Under the pieces are notes generated by a model, which made no database searches, had not been told where the DNA came from, and worked only from the letters and a program-made list of their open reading frames with translations. DNA of 64,000 nt from Acidobacteriota bacterium (GTDB lineage Bacteria > Acidobacteriota > Vicinamibacteria > Vicinamibacterales > UBA2999), in the NCBI GenBank assembly GCA_947465645.1, contig CANIBQ010000020.1:4657-68656 (forward strand), in the 5' to 3' direction. Position 1 is the first letter of the stretch, and every line of letters starts with the position of its first letter. The position numbers were made by a program, and so were the translations under genes. Of the stretch, positions 53,598 through 62,392 are shown in pieces.

Positions 53598-55125
53598 CTA
53601 GCTCAGGCCGGGGTTACGTCGTGGCTTCGCCGCCTTCGGGGGGGGCGCTCGTGGACCGGGGATGTCGAACGGCAGCCACAGGGTGAACCTGGACCCGCGC
53701 CCGAGATCGCTGTCGACCGTGATGCGGCCGCCCAGCAGCCGCGACAGACGCTCGCTGATGGCGAGTCCGATGCCGGCGCCGGGGGGGGCCTGACGAGACG
53801 TCCAGGCGCTTGAACTCGTCGAAAATCAGCCGCTGGTTGGCGCCGGCAATGCCGGGACCGGTGTCGGACACGTCAATGACACACCACTCGCGCCCGGTAT
53901 CATCAGCGCGCAGGCCAACTCGTACGGCGACGCTTCCCGTCTCCGTGTACTTGATCGCGTTACCCAGCAGGTTGCCGAGGATCTGTCCGACCCTGGCTGG
54001 GTCGGACTGCAGCGCGGGGAATGCCGCAGGCAGGTCGGCGACAACCGCGAGCCCCTTGCCGGCCGCCTGCGCGCGGTAGTCTTCGAGGGTACGGAGGGCG
54101 ACCTCACGGAGATCCGTCGTCACCCGGTGGAGCTCGATGTCCCCTGTCTCGGCACGCGCCAGGTCGAGCAAATCCTGAATGAGCCGGATGGCAGCCTGGA
54201 CCGAACGCCGCGAACGTTCGACCGCATTGCTCTGCTTGGACGTGAGCGGGCCCATGATGCCCTGATCGAGCATGAGGAGGTAGCCGTCCGCCGCGCCCAA
54301 CGGGTTCTTCACGTCGTGGCCGAACCCGCGCATCAGTGCCTGGCGGCTCGCGCTGATGCGCGCGATCTCCCGTTCGTGACGCTCGGCCTCGGCAAAGGCC
54401 AACTCCGCCGCCGCGCGCGCCTTCCGCTCCCGGTCCGCGAGGGCGCGGTGCCTCGAGCTCAGTCGCAAGACCGACGTGACGGCACCGAACGCAAGCAGCA
54501 CGCCCGCCAGCGAGAGGATGGCGTCGATACGGTGGACTGAACGGATTCGCTCTCTCAGCGTCGCGGCCTCCTGGCGGATCTCCCGCTGCAGCCGCGCCGT
54601 CATCGCGGTGACGGCCTGAAAGCGTCCCTGCTGGACGGGTAGGAGCGACAGGTACTGTTCTCGCGTCAGCTTGCCGCCGTACAGCGCGTCCACCAGCTCG
54701 TCGGCGGCCCGCAGGTCTTGCCCCATCTCGACGAGTGCGACTTGAAACTCCGGCATCATGCCAGCGGCGCTGTCAACCAGCCACGCGTACGCGCGTCTCC
54801 GTGCCGACTGCGCATCGTGATGACTTGTCGCGTAGAACTCATCCCCGGTGAGCAGAAACCCACGCGTGCCCGCGGCCTCCTGCGCGAGGGCAACCTGCAT
54901 GTCGCTCACCGCGGTACTCGCGGGGTCCATCACGTCCGACAATCCGTCGAGGGAGGCGGCGATCCTGCTCTGGATGAAGATCGGAAGCAGTGCCAGAAAG
55001 AATAGCGACCCCACCACGAGGAGGAGGGGCAGGGACGCGGGCAGGCGGGACGCATCCGACCCGTGGTCGCCGTTTCGCGGTGTGAGTCCCGCGGCCGGAC
55101 GGTGATAGGCGAGATCCTCCCTCAT
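53598..55125 (-). pseudogene. sensor histidine kinase, frameshifted in the ATPase domain
   Basis: The frame encodes an N-terminal helix (32-51), a CHASE3-like periplasmic helix bundle, a second helix (202-220), a coiled coil, the H-box FGHDVKNPLGA (His270), the N-box LGNLLGNAIKYT and the G1 box DVSDTGPGI. At a run of eight C (53781-53788) the frame shifts and the G2 region becomes nonsense, ending at 53614. Removing one C restores [16 protein letters not shown], then [11 protein letters not shown], with a stop at 53598, about 508 residues in all. It is either an assembly slip, a recent mutation or a phase-variable switch. No response regulator gene is adjacent. ATG 55125 is preferred over TTG 55137. 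Confidence 0.8.
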
Positions 55126-55329
55126 AGTGATGCTCAAGGCGGTTGCCGACCTCTATCCCGGATGCGCAGTAGCGGCCACTGCGGCAAGGCGCACACATGG
55201 CGCCGTATTGGCAGGCCAAATCCGTACCAATACTGCCGAGCGGAACGATTCAGTGGCAGACGATGTTATTGAACGGGATGCGCTCGCGCGTGCGGGAGAT
55301 TCACCAGCCGTGCTGGAATTTTTCCAGGG
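55126..55329. other. 204-base gap without recognised features
   Basis: The gap lies upstream of the histidine kinase and downstream of the DUF1330 gene. Short frames exist on the plus strand but show no homology or good start sites. I see nothing else in it. Confidence 0.5.
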
Positions 55330-55644
55330 TTACTTCGTCGCGTCACCGCCGTCGACGATCACGTTGTGCACGACGCCGGCGCCGCCGGCCCGGCGGAAGG
55401 CCGCCGCCTCCTGATACTCCCTGGAATCGAAGCACGCCTGGGCCTGCGCCATCGTCGGAAACTCGATGACGACGTGGCGGTGGAACTGACGGAAGTCGTC
55501 GTCGCCTTCGTTGATCGAGTAGTTGCCGCCCCGCGCCAGCACCTTGCCGCCGTACTTGCTGATGATGGCCGGGACGAGGTCGGTGTATCGCTTGTATTCG
55601 ACGGGGTCGTTGATCTTCGCGTGGGCCATCCAGTATGCGGGCAT
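55330..55644 (-). CDS. DUF1330 family protein
   Basis: The 104-residue protein (MPAYWMAHAKINDP start) has the ferredoxin-like DUF1330 pattern with YGGKVLARGG, VIEFPTMAQAQACFDSREYQE and a charged C-terminus. The family is small and cytoplasmic with no settled function. The start has GAGGAGA upstream. A perfect palindrome, the same as the one before ftsH, overlaps the start of this ribosome site. Confidence 0.85.
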   Translation of the reverse strand: MPAYWMAHAKINDPVEYKRYTDLVPAIISKYGGKVLARGGNYSINEGDDDFRQFHRHVVIEFPTMAQAQACFDSREYQEAAAFRRAGGAGVVHNVIVDGGDATK

Positions 55645-55654
55645 CGATTCTCCT

Positions 55655-55674
55655 CGGAGGCCTGAAGGCCTCCG
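55655..55674. repeat. perfect 20-base palindrome upstream of DUF1330 gene
   Basis: CGGAGGCCTGAAGGCCTCCG is the reverse complement of the element at 7188-7207. It lies in the gene's 5' leader and its end overlaps the ribosome site, so folding could affect translation. Confidence 0.8.
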
Positions 55675-55695
55675 GCTACCGAACTTCAAACAGGA

Positions 55696-57840
55696 CTATC
55701 TGACTTCGAAGAGCACGTCGCGCTGGGCCGTGCGGGCGCCCGCGGTCGACGTGGCCTGGACGTGCAGCACGTACTTGCCGGCACTGAGATCCCGCAACGG
55801 GATGTCGGTGCGAATCCCCTGCCCGTCAGGCCTGTTCGACGCCTGGACGACGCGGCGGTCCTCGGTCTGGAACACCGTGCGGCCCGTGTGCGCGTCCTGC
55901 ACGGAGGTGGCCACGCTGATGGCGTGCGCGTCCTTTGAGTTGTCGTACACCTCGACGTAGGCGGTCAGCGTCTCCATCCGCCCGAACGCGCGCGTCACGA
56001 CGGGCGGCGTCGAGAACATCGCCTGGGATTCAGGATCCGGGTTGGCGGTCACCAGCCGCTCGGCGGCCGACGAGGTCAGGGCCACGCCGCTGAGCGAGAA
56101 CGGCACCTTCGAATAATCCGGCACCTCGACGTCGATCGGCACGGTGGCAATGGCGCCGCCGGTGGATTCGCTGGCGCCGACGCGAATCTGGTAGCGCCCC
56201 GGCGGCAGCGGCAGGCGCGACAGCAGCCGGACGCCGGTCGTGCGCAGCCGCTCGTAGGTCTGCGGCATCAGCTTGAGATCGAATGTCTGCCGGTCGCCGC
56301 CCTGCACCTTGGCCTTCTCGTCAACGGCGACGATCGACACCTCCAGGCGCTCGTGGTAGCGGCCGTCCTTCTGTTCGAACTTGAGCGACGGCCCGTCGAT
56401 CTCGAGCGCGAGCAGCACGGATGCGGTCGACCCGGATCCCCGGAACGGCGCGGCAAAGACGCGCGCGGGCAGATCGCCGATGGGGACCGGCTTGTTCAGC
56501 GCCGCCTTGAGCGCCGGCGAGGTGCCCGCCTTCACCTCGGCCTCGCGGGCCTTCGCCAGCTTCTTCGGATCCGGCGGAAGGAATCCCTTCCGCGCCCGCA
56601 CCTCGAGCCCGGGGCGCTTCGCTTTCACGTCGATCTTCAGGAACTTCGCGTTCCAGTTCTTGGTGTCGCTGTAGTAGCCGAGCACGTAGTAGCGGCTGTT
56701 GTCGAGCACGATGCGCCCGAGTCCGCCGACGACGTCGCCCGAATTCACGATCGCCAGCCCGCCGGTTTCATCCGCGAGCGAGATCAGGCTTTCCTGCGCG
56801 AGCTTCAGCTCGCGAAGAGCGCCCCTGAAGGTGCCGAACTCGAGCTGCGGATAGTCGGAGCGGGCGTTGATGTCCATCATCTCGCCGAACTGGCTCAGGC
56901 CGCGGGGATCGACGCCGTAGATGCTGACGTTGGCGCGCTGCGCGGCCGCCGTCGCGTCACGCGCCTCCTGGACGATCGTGTTGCCTCCGGGCGCGAGGTT
57001 GAACGGCTGGTAGATGTCGTAGTCGAGCCCCTCGCTGAAGAAGAGCAGCGCCTTGCGGCGGCCCTGCACGTCGGCCAGCCAGTTCGCGACATTTTCGAGC
57101 GCCTGCAGCGAGCGCCGCGCGGCAAAGGCACGCTCGGCATCGAGCGGGTCGCGCGTGGACTCCGCCCTGGTCAGCCCTTCGGTGGTCCGGCCCGGCTCCG
57201 CGTTCCCGCTGTTGGCGTCGAGGATCTGGTTGTTGGACTCCCGGTTGAGATGCACGGCAAGCTTTTCCTGCCCCGTCGACGGCAGCTTCATGCCCTGAAA
57301 ACGGTTGACCGCGTCGATCAGGAGCTTGCGGTTGCTGGTGAGCTCCTGCCCCGCTTCCTGGCGCGCGCTCGTGTAGACGACCGCCGCCAGATCGTTGGTG
57401 CCGAAGTAGCGCTCGATGAACTTGGTGGCGGTATCCCGCACCAAAGCCGTGCGCGTGACCATCGTATGCAGGTCGTCCATCAGCAGGATGTAGATGCGGC
57501 CATCGAAGGTCCGCGTGGTCTCGCGCACATCCGGCTCGATCGGCGCGCTGGCGTTCACGGGTGTGAACGGCCGATCGACGGGAAGATCGACGTACGAAAA
57601 CACCGACGGCCTCTGCAGCCGGCCCCCCTCGTAGACCTCGAAGTCTTCCGCCGTGAGGTCGCGAACGAACGCGCCGGTGCGATCGGTGACGATTGCGTGG
57701 ACCTCGACGAAGTTGGTTTCGGCCCTGAACGTGACCGAGCTTTGCGCCCCGGCGGGTTGTGGCGATGGCTGGGCTGGCGGCTGCTGCGCGGAACCGGAGG
57801 CACCCAGGAGGATGAGCAACAGGAGCAGGTATCGACGCAT
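55696..57840 (-). CDS. secreted VWFA-domain protein of acidobacterial type
   Basis: The 714-residue protein has a signal peptide (LLLLILLGASGSAQ), an N-terminal beta domain (VTDRTGAFVRDLTAEDFEVYEGG), a VWFA-like domain with ILLMDDLHTMVTRTA in place of the canonical DxSxS site, and a long beta-rich C-terminal region. The layout matches the secreted VWFA-related family expanded in Acidobacteria. These proteins probably mediate protein contacts outside the cell; no enzyme motif is seen. The closest -10-like box is CATACT, nine bases before the start on the minus strand. Confidence 0.85.
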   Translation of the reverse strand: MRRYLLLLLILLGASGSAQQPPAQPSPQPAGAQSSVTFRAETNFVEVHAIVTDRTGAFVRDLTAEDFEVYEGGRLQRPSVFSYVDLPVDRPFTPVNASAPIEPDVRETTRTFDGRIYILLMDDLHTMVTRTALVRDTATKFIERYFGTNDLAAVVYTSARQEAGQELTSNRKLLIDAVNRFQGMKLPSTGQEKLAVHLNRESNNQILDANSGNAEPGRTTEGLTRAESTRDPLDAERAFAARRSLQALENVANWLADVQGRRKALLFFSEGLDYDIYQPFNLAPGGNTIVQEARDATAAAQRANVSIYGVDPRGLSQFGEMMDINARSDYPQLEFGTFRGALRELKLAQESLISLADETGGLAIVNSGDVVGGLGRIVLDNSRYYVLGYYSDTKNWNAKFLKIDVKAKRPGLEVRARKGFLPPDPKKLAKAREAEVKAGTSPALKAALNKPVPIGDLPARVFAAPFRGSGSTASVLLALEIDGPSLKFEQKDGRYHERLEVSIVAVDEKAKVQGGDRQTFDLKLMPQTYERLRTTGVRLLSRLPLPPGRYQIRVGASESTGGAIATVPIDVEVPDYSKVPFSLSGVALTSSAAERLVTANPDPESQAMFSTPPVVTRAFGRMETLTAYVEVYDNSKDAHAISVATSVQDAHTGRTVFQTEDRRVVQASNRPDGQGIRTDIPLRDLSAGKYVLHVQATSTAGARTAQRDVLFEVR

Positions 57841-57920
57841 GGCACCAGAGTATGACGCGGACGGGTCCCGGTGGGCAGGAGGACAGCGAGGAGGTAAGAT
57901 TCATCACCCAAGGAGGGAAT

Positions 57921-59018
57921 GTGGCCACGACTCTGACCCGCCGCGCCTTCGTCGGCCTGACTATGGGAGCCGCCTTCGCTGAGGTCGGGTCGCTATGCGA
58001 CCCGACGAAGCAGTGCTGGCTTGGCGGTCCGCTTTCGCGGACCGCCCTGGCGCGCCACGTTCGCGCGCAGAGCAACTCGAACAGGCGACCTGACTTCGCC
58101 TTTTCGCAGTACCACAACCAGACGGCCGAAAGTTCGCTGCACAAGCGGCTGGTGGAGATGTGGGCGGCGATCGGCACGGAGACCGGCGGGCGCGTCGAGA
58201 CGCAGGTCTTTGCCCTCAACAACAACATCCCTGGCAGCGACCCGCAGGCACTGAAGATGCTCGCCGCCGGCGAGATCCAGTTCTTCACCGTGATGGGCGG
58301 GATCCTCGGGACGCTGGTACCGTCTGCCGAGGTGCAGCAGGTGCCCTTCGCCTTTCGCACCGCCGCCGAGGCGCACAAGGCGATCGACGGTCCGCTCGGC
58401 GCCCACCTTCGGGAGGAAATGGCCGCCAACGGCGTGCACGGCTTCCCCGTCGGCGGCTTCGACAACGGAATGCGGCAGATCACGAGCGTCAAGCGCCCGA
58501 TCGTGGTGCCTGCCGACCTGAAAGGGATCCGCATGCGCGTGCCCGCGGGGCAGATGATCGGAGACACCTTCCGCGCGTTCGGCGCGGAGCCGGTCACGAC
58601 CAACAGCATCGACATCCATGCGGCCCTGAAAAGCGGCAAGGTCGACGCCCAGGAGAACCCGCTCGCGCTGGCCGAGCTCTTCAAGCTCTATGAGGTTGTG
58701 AAATACGTCAGCATGACCAACCACATGTGGTCAGGCTTCAACCTCATCGCCCACCTCCCCACCTGGCAGAAGCTGCCTGCCGACATTCAGGGAGTCATCG
58801 ACCGCAACGTCACCAGGTACGTTCGCCTCCAGCGCGAGGACCAGCAGAAGATGAACGACGACATGCGCGGGGGGCTGGCCCGACGCGGCCTCGTGTTCAA
58901 CGAGGTGAACCCGGCGCCCTTCCGCGCCCAGCTCGCCGGCTTCTACGCGACGTGGAAGGAGCGGCTCGGCGCGAAAACCTGGTCGCTGCTCGAAGCCTCG
59001 TCGGGGCGTCTCGGCTGA
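57921..59018 (+). CDS. TRAP transporter substrate-binding protein (DctP-like), Tat-type signal
   Basis: The 365-residue periplasmic binding protein has a twin-arginine start (LTRRAFVGLTMGAAFA), then the DctP fold with LKMLAAGEIQFFTVMGG, LKGIRMRVPAGQMI (the carboxylate-binding arginine), INSIDIHAALKSGKVDAQENP-like blocks and FKLYEVVKYVSMTNHMWSG. TRAP systems import carboxylates and related compounds. No DctQ or DctM permease gene is in the window. GTG 57921 is certain by AAGGAGGGAAT just upstream. A 63-base double hairpin (57984-58046) adds about 21 residues inside the signal region; this may affect export. Confidence 0.87.
   Translation: MATTLTRRAFVGLTMGAAFAEVGSLCDPTKQCWLGGPLSRTALARHVRAQSNSNRRPDFAFSQYHNQTAESSLHKRLVEMWAAIGTETGGRVETQVFALNNNIPGSDPQALKMLAAGEIQFFTVMGGILGTLVPSAEVQQVPFAFRTAAEAHKAIDGPLGAHLREEMAANGVHGFPVGGFDNGMRQITSVKRPIVVPADLKGIRMRVPAGQMIGDTFRAFGAEPVTTNSIDIHAALKSGKVDAQENPLALAELFKLYEVVKYVSMTNHMWSGFNLIAHLPTWQKLPADIQGVIDRNVTRYVRLQREDQQKMNDDMRGGLARRGLVFNEVNPAPFRAQLAGFYATWKERLGAKTWSLLEASSGRLG
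57984..58046 (+). repeat. double-hairpin element inserted in the TRAP binding-protein signal region
   Basis: The first hairpin has perfect ten-base arms GTCGGGTCGC around TAT (57984-58006). The second has ten-base arms GGCGGTCCGC around TTTC (58023-58046). Together they span 63 bases, exactly 21 codons, so the reading frame is kept. They encode VGSLCDPTKQCWLGGPLSRT between the Tat hydrophobic core and ARHVRAQ. Confidence 0.85.
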
Positions 59019-59034
59019 TCGCGGCACCCGCTCT

Positions 59035-59081
59035 CAGTCAGTTGTCAGTTGTCGGTTGTCGGTTGGCAGTTGTCGGTTGTC
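59035..59081. repeat. heptamer tandem repeat GTTGTC(A/G)
   Basis: About six imperfect GTTGTCA/GTTGTCG units lie between the convergent TRAP and NTF2-like genes. The same unit builds the repeats at 40043-40114 and 52409-52461. Confidence 0.85.
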
Positions 59082-59901
59082 AAAAATCCTGGATGGTCGT
59101 CTGGTAGCTCTCGGCCATCATCCACACGCCGTTGCGCAGCTCGAACACCCGGCTGCCCCAGAATGGCTTTCCGACCGCGCGCGGCTGCAGCGCCAGCATC
59201 AGCGCTGCATCGCCGAACTCCCAGATCCGCGCCCAGGTGAGCGGACCGGCCGCGGCCTTCGTGCCGGCCCTGGCCTGCTCCTGCTGCACGGCGATGCGGT
59301 CGGCTTTCGTATACGTGCCATTCGAGGTACGCGCGACGTTGTCCTCGGGGATGTGGCTCGCCCACTCGGCCGGCCCCGACTGCTGCGCCTGCCACGACTC
59401 CATGACCGCCTTCTCGTTCGGCGTCGCCGGCACGAAGGGCACGATCTTGCACGGGTTGATGCACTCCGCTCCGCCCAGCGTCGTCCCCGCGTAGACGACG
59501 CGCGGACCCTCGGTGACCTCGTTGATGTGAAGCAGCCGCCAGTCCGCGCCGCGCTTCACCCAGACGTGCATGGCGTGCGTCTTTCCGCCGTGATGCTGGA
59601 CGACGACGATCTGCGAGCCGAGCGCGCGGGCGGTCACCTCGGCGCCGCTCTTGCTGGCGATCGCCGGCTTCGGCGTCGCCGCCAGGATCGAGCTTTTCGC
59701 GCGAAGGACGCCTGCCGGCGTGACCCAGTGGAACTCCGGATCGAGGACCTGATCCAGTGACGCCCGGTCGCCCTTCTCGAGCGCAGCGACCAGCCTGGCA
59801 TCCATCGGCATGACGACGTGATCGTTCTCGGCGGCCGTTGGTGCCGCCGCCGTGACGACCATGGCGGCGCACACGCAGAGACTGAGGGTGGTCTTCTTCA
59901 T
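59080..59901 (-). CDS. secreted protein with NTF2/SnoaL-like domains
   Basis: The 273-residue protein has a signal peptide (TLSLCVCAAMVVTAAAPTAA). Two cone-like NTF2 modules can be seen: ALEKGDRASLDQVLDPEFHWVTPAG to about residue 130 and a second ending GSRVFELRNGVWMMAESYQTT. Cys in GGAECINPCKIVPF between them may bind a metal or form a disulphide. It could be an enzyme or a binding protein; no function is evident. Its stop lies inside the heptamer repeat. Confidence 0.7.
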   Translation of the reverse strand: MKKTTLSLCVCAAMVVTAAAPTAAENDHVVMPMDARLVAALEKGDRASLDQVLDPEFHWVTPAGVLRAKSSILAATPKPAIASKSGAEVTARALGSQIVVVQHHGGKTHAMHVWVKRGADWRLLHINEVTEGPRVVYAGTTLGGAECINPCKIVPFVPATPNEKAVMESWQAQQSGPAEWASHIPEDNVARTSNGTYTKADRIAVQQEQARAGTKAAAGPLTWARIWEFGDAALMLALQPRAVGKPFWGSRVFELRNGVWMMAESYQTTIQDF

Positions 59902-59990
59902 TGGCGGCCCATTCGTGCGTTCTTCAGGCTTGCAGGGCGCTTACCATACCACGATCTGTTTTGAGTGCTTGACACGGCCGCGACCTGCCG

Positions 59991-61793
59991 ATGAAGCTAG
60001 ACGTAATGGCCGATCAACGCGAGGGCATCCGCCGATGGGTGGATGAAGTAAGTGCGCTCACGACCCCTGACCGCATCGTCTACTGCGACGGGTCTGAATC
60101 CGAAAAACAGCAACTGATACAAGAGTCGCTCGCCTCCGGCGAGCTGATCGAGCTCAATCAGGACAAGCTTCCGGGCTGCTACCTGCATCGCAGCGCGTCG
60201 CACGACGTGGCGCGCACCGAGCACCTGACGTTCGTCTGCAGCCACGCCCGCGACGACGCCGGCCCGAACAACAACTGGATGCCGCCGGCCGAGGCGCAGG
60301 CGAAGCTGCGGCCGCTTTTCCAGGGCTCGATGAAGGGCCGGACGATGTACGTCGTCCCGTTCCTGATGGGCCCGCCCGACTCGCGCTTCGCCAAAGTGGG
60401 CGTGCAGATCACCGACAGCAAGTACGTCGTGCTCAGCATGCGGATCATGACGCGGGTTGGACAGATCGCGCTGGACCATCTCAAGGGTCCGGACGAGTTC
60501 ACGCACTGCCTGCACTCGCTCGGCGACCTGAGCCCCGACCGCCGCTTCATCATGCACTTCCCCGAAGACAACGCGGTGTCGTCGATTGGATCGGGGTACG
60601 GCGGCAACGCGCTGCTTGGCAAGAAGTGCATGGCGCTGCGGCTTGTGAGCGCGCTCGGACGGAAGGAAGGCTGGATTGCCGAGCACATGCTGATCCTCGG
60701 ATTGCAGGATCCGTCGGGCCAGATGCATTACGTCACCGGTGCCTTCCCGTCGGCCTGCGGCAAGACCAACCTCGCGATGCTGGTGCCGCCGGCGTCGATG
60801 CCGGGATGGAAGATATGGACAGTCGGTGACGACATCGCCTGGCTGCGCAAGGGCGATGACGGCAGGCTGTGGGCGGTCAATCCCGAAGCGGGGTTTTTTG
60901 GCGTGGTGCCCGGTACGAGCCGGAAGACCAACCCGACGGCGACCCAGATGATCCAGCGGGACACGATCTATACCAACGTCGCGCTGCGGCCGGACGGCAC
61001 GCCGTGGTGGGAAGGCCATGACGATCCGCCGCCGGCCGAGGCCCTCGACTGGCAAGGACGTCCGTGGACGCCGCAGTCATCCGAGCAGGCCGCGCATCCG
61101 AACAGCCGCTTCACGGCGCCGGCGTCGCGCTGCGCGACGCTCTCGCCCGAGTTCGCCAACCCCAACGGCGTGCCGATCGACGCGATGCTCTTCGGCGCCA
61201 GGCGCCAGCGGCGCGTGCCGCTCGTCTTCCAGGCGCGCGACTGGCAGCACGGGACGTTTCTGGGCGCCACGCTGTCGTCTGAAACCACGGCGGCGGCAAC
61301 CGGCAAAGTCGGCGTGTTGCGGCGCGATCCGATGGCGATGTGGCCGTTCTGTGGCTACAACATGGGCGACTATTTCCGCCACTGGCTCGACATCGGCAAG
61401 TCGCTGTCGAAGCCGCCGAAGATCTTCCGTGTGAACTGGTTCCGCACCGGCGACAACGGCAAGTTCCTCTGGCCCGGCTTCGGCGACAACCTCCGCGTGC
61501 TGAAGTGGGTGCTCGAGCGGTGTGACGGCAAGGGCGCGGCGATCGACACGATCATCGGAGCGGTGCCGACGCGGGAGGCGCTCGAGGTGGAAGGCAAGGT
61601 GACACCGGAGAACCTCGCGGCGCTCTTGAGAGTCGATCCGCCGGAATGGGTCGAGGCCGTGGCCGCGCAGGACGAATTCTTCTCGCAATTCGGCACCCGA
61701 CTGCCTCGCGAGATCGACGAGGAGCACCAGCGGCTTGCGCGAGCGGTCGCCAGCGCGATCGCGCCGCCGGACGCGCGAACTCCGCATAACTGA
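59991..61793 (+). CDS. pckG: phosphoenolpyruvate carboxykinase (GTP)
   Basis: The 600-residue enzyme interconverts oxaloacetate and PEP with GTP in gluconeogenesis. The kinase-1a loop FPSACGKTN (about 250-258, with the reactive cysteine), GDDIAWL, the lid region and PIDAMLFGARRQRRVPLVFQ are typical of the GTP-type family. Other conserved blocks are RIMTRVG, FCGYNMGDYF and NWFRTGDNGKFLWPGFGDN. ATG 59991 or ATG 60006 (MADQREG) could be the start. A TTGACA lies at 59969-59974 upstream. The next gene begins 12 bases after its stop. Confidence 0.95.
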   Translation: MKLDVMADQREGIRRWVDEVSALTTPDRIVYCDGSESEKQQLIQESLASGELIELNQDKLPGCYLHRSASHDVARTEHLTFVCSHARDDAGPNNNWMPPAEAQAKLRPLFQGSMKGRTMYVVPFLMGPPDSRFAKVGVQITDSKYVVLSMRIMTRVGQIALDHLKGPDEFTHCLHSLGDLSPDRRFIMHFPEDNAVSSIGSGYGGNALLGKKCMALRLVSALGRKEGWIAEHMLILGLQDPSGQMHYVTGAFPSACGKTNLAMLVPPASMPGWKIWTVGDDIAWLRKGDDGRLWAVNPEAGFFGVVPGTSRKTNPTATQMIQRDTIYTNVALRPDGTPWWEGHDDPPPAEALDWQGRPWTPQSSEQAAHPNSRFTAPASRCATLSPEFANPNGVPIDAMLFGARRQRRVPLVFQARDWQHGTFLGATLSSETTAAATGKVGVLRRDPMAMWPFCGYNMGDYFRHWLDIGKSLSKPPKIFRVNWFRTGDNGKFLWPGFGDNLRVLKWVLERCDGKGAAIDTIIGAVPTREALEVEGKVTPENLAALLRVDPPEWVEAVAAQDEFFSQFGTRLPREIDEEHQRLARAVASAIAPPDARTPHN

Positions 61794-61804
61794 GGCTGTC
61801 TCCG

Positions 61805-62371
61805 TTGCCACATCTGGGTGTTGTCGTCGCGAGCGTTCGCGAAGGGCGGGCGGGGCTGGCCATTGCGCAGTGGTTCGTCGACCGGGCGCGAGCGCATGGC
61901 GGGTTCGATGTCTCGCTGATCGACCTCAAGGCCGTCACGCTCCCTCTCCTCGAAGAGCCGCACAATCCACGCCTGCAGAAGTACCAGCACGACACGACGA
62001 AAGCCTGGAGCGCGATCGTCGCGCCGCTCGACGCATTCGTCTTCGTGACGGCGGAATACAACCACAGCACGCCGCCTGCGCTGGTGAACGCGCTCGACCA
62101 TCTCTCTGTGGAATGGCATTACAAGGCCGCCGGGCTGGTCACCTACGGCGGGATCTCCGGCGGCCTGCGCGCCGCCCAGATGCTCAAGCTGACGCTGCTG
62201 GCGCTCAAGATGGTTCCCGTCAACGAAGCGGTGCCGATCCCGTTCTTCGCGGAGATGATGGACAAGGAGTCGGGCGCGTTCAAGGGAACCGAGTCCCACG
62301 AGAAGTCCGCCGCGGCGATGTTGGATGAATTGAAGCGGTGGGACGCTGCCTTATCGACGTTGCGGACGTAA
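61805..62371 (+). CDS. NADPH-dependent FMN reductase
   Basis: The 188-residue flavodoxin-fold protein has the phosphate loop VVASVREGRAGLAIAQW, LPLLEEPHNP and the flavin motif FVTAEYNHSTPPALVNALDH, where the family has PEYNGS. It reduces FMN, quinones or azo compounds. TTG 61805 is the start because no ATG or GTG lies closer to the homology; it may be cotranscribed with pckG. The downstream bases 62372-62389 hold an ACCACGAAGGCCACGAAG repeat. Confidence 0.88.
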   Translation: MPHLGVVVASVREGRAGLAIAQWFVDRARAHGGFDVSLIDLKAVTLPLLEEPHNPRLQKYQHDTTKAWSAIVAPLDAFVFVTAEYNHSTPPALVNALDHLSVEWHYKAAGLVTYGGISGGLRAAQMLKLTLLALKMVPVNEAVPIPFFAEMMDKESGAFKGTESHEKSAAAMLDELKRWDAALSTLRT

Positions 62372-62392
62372 CCACGAAGGCCACGAAGTCAC

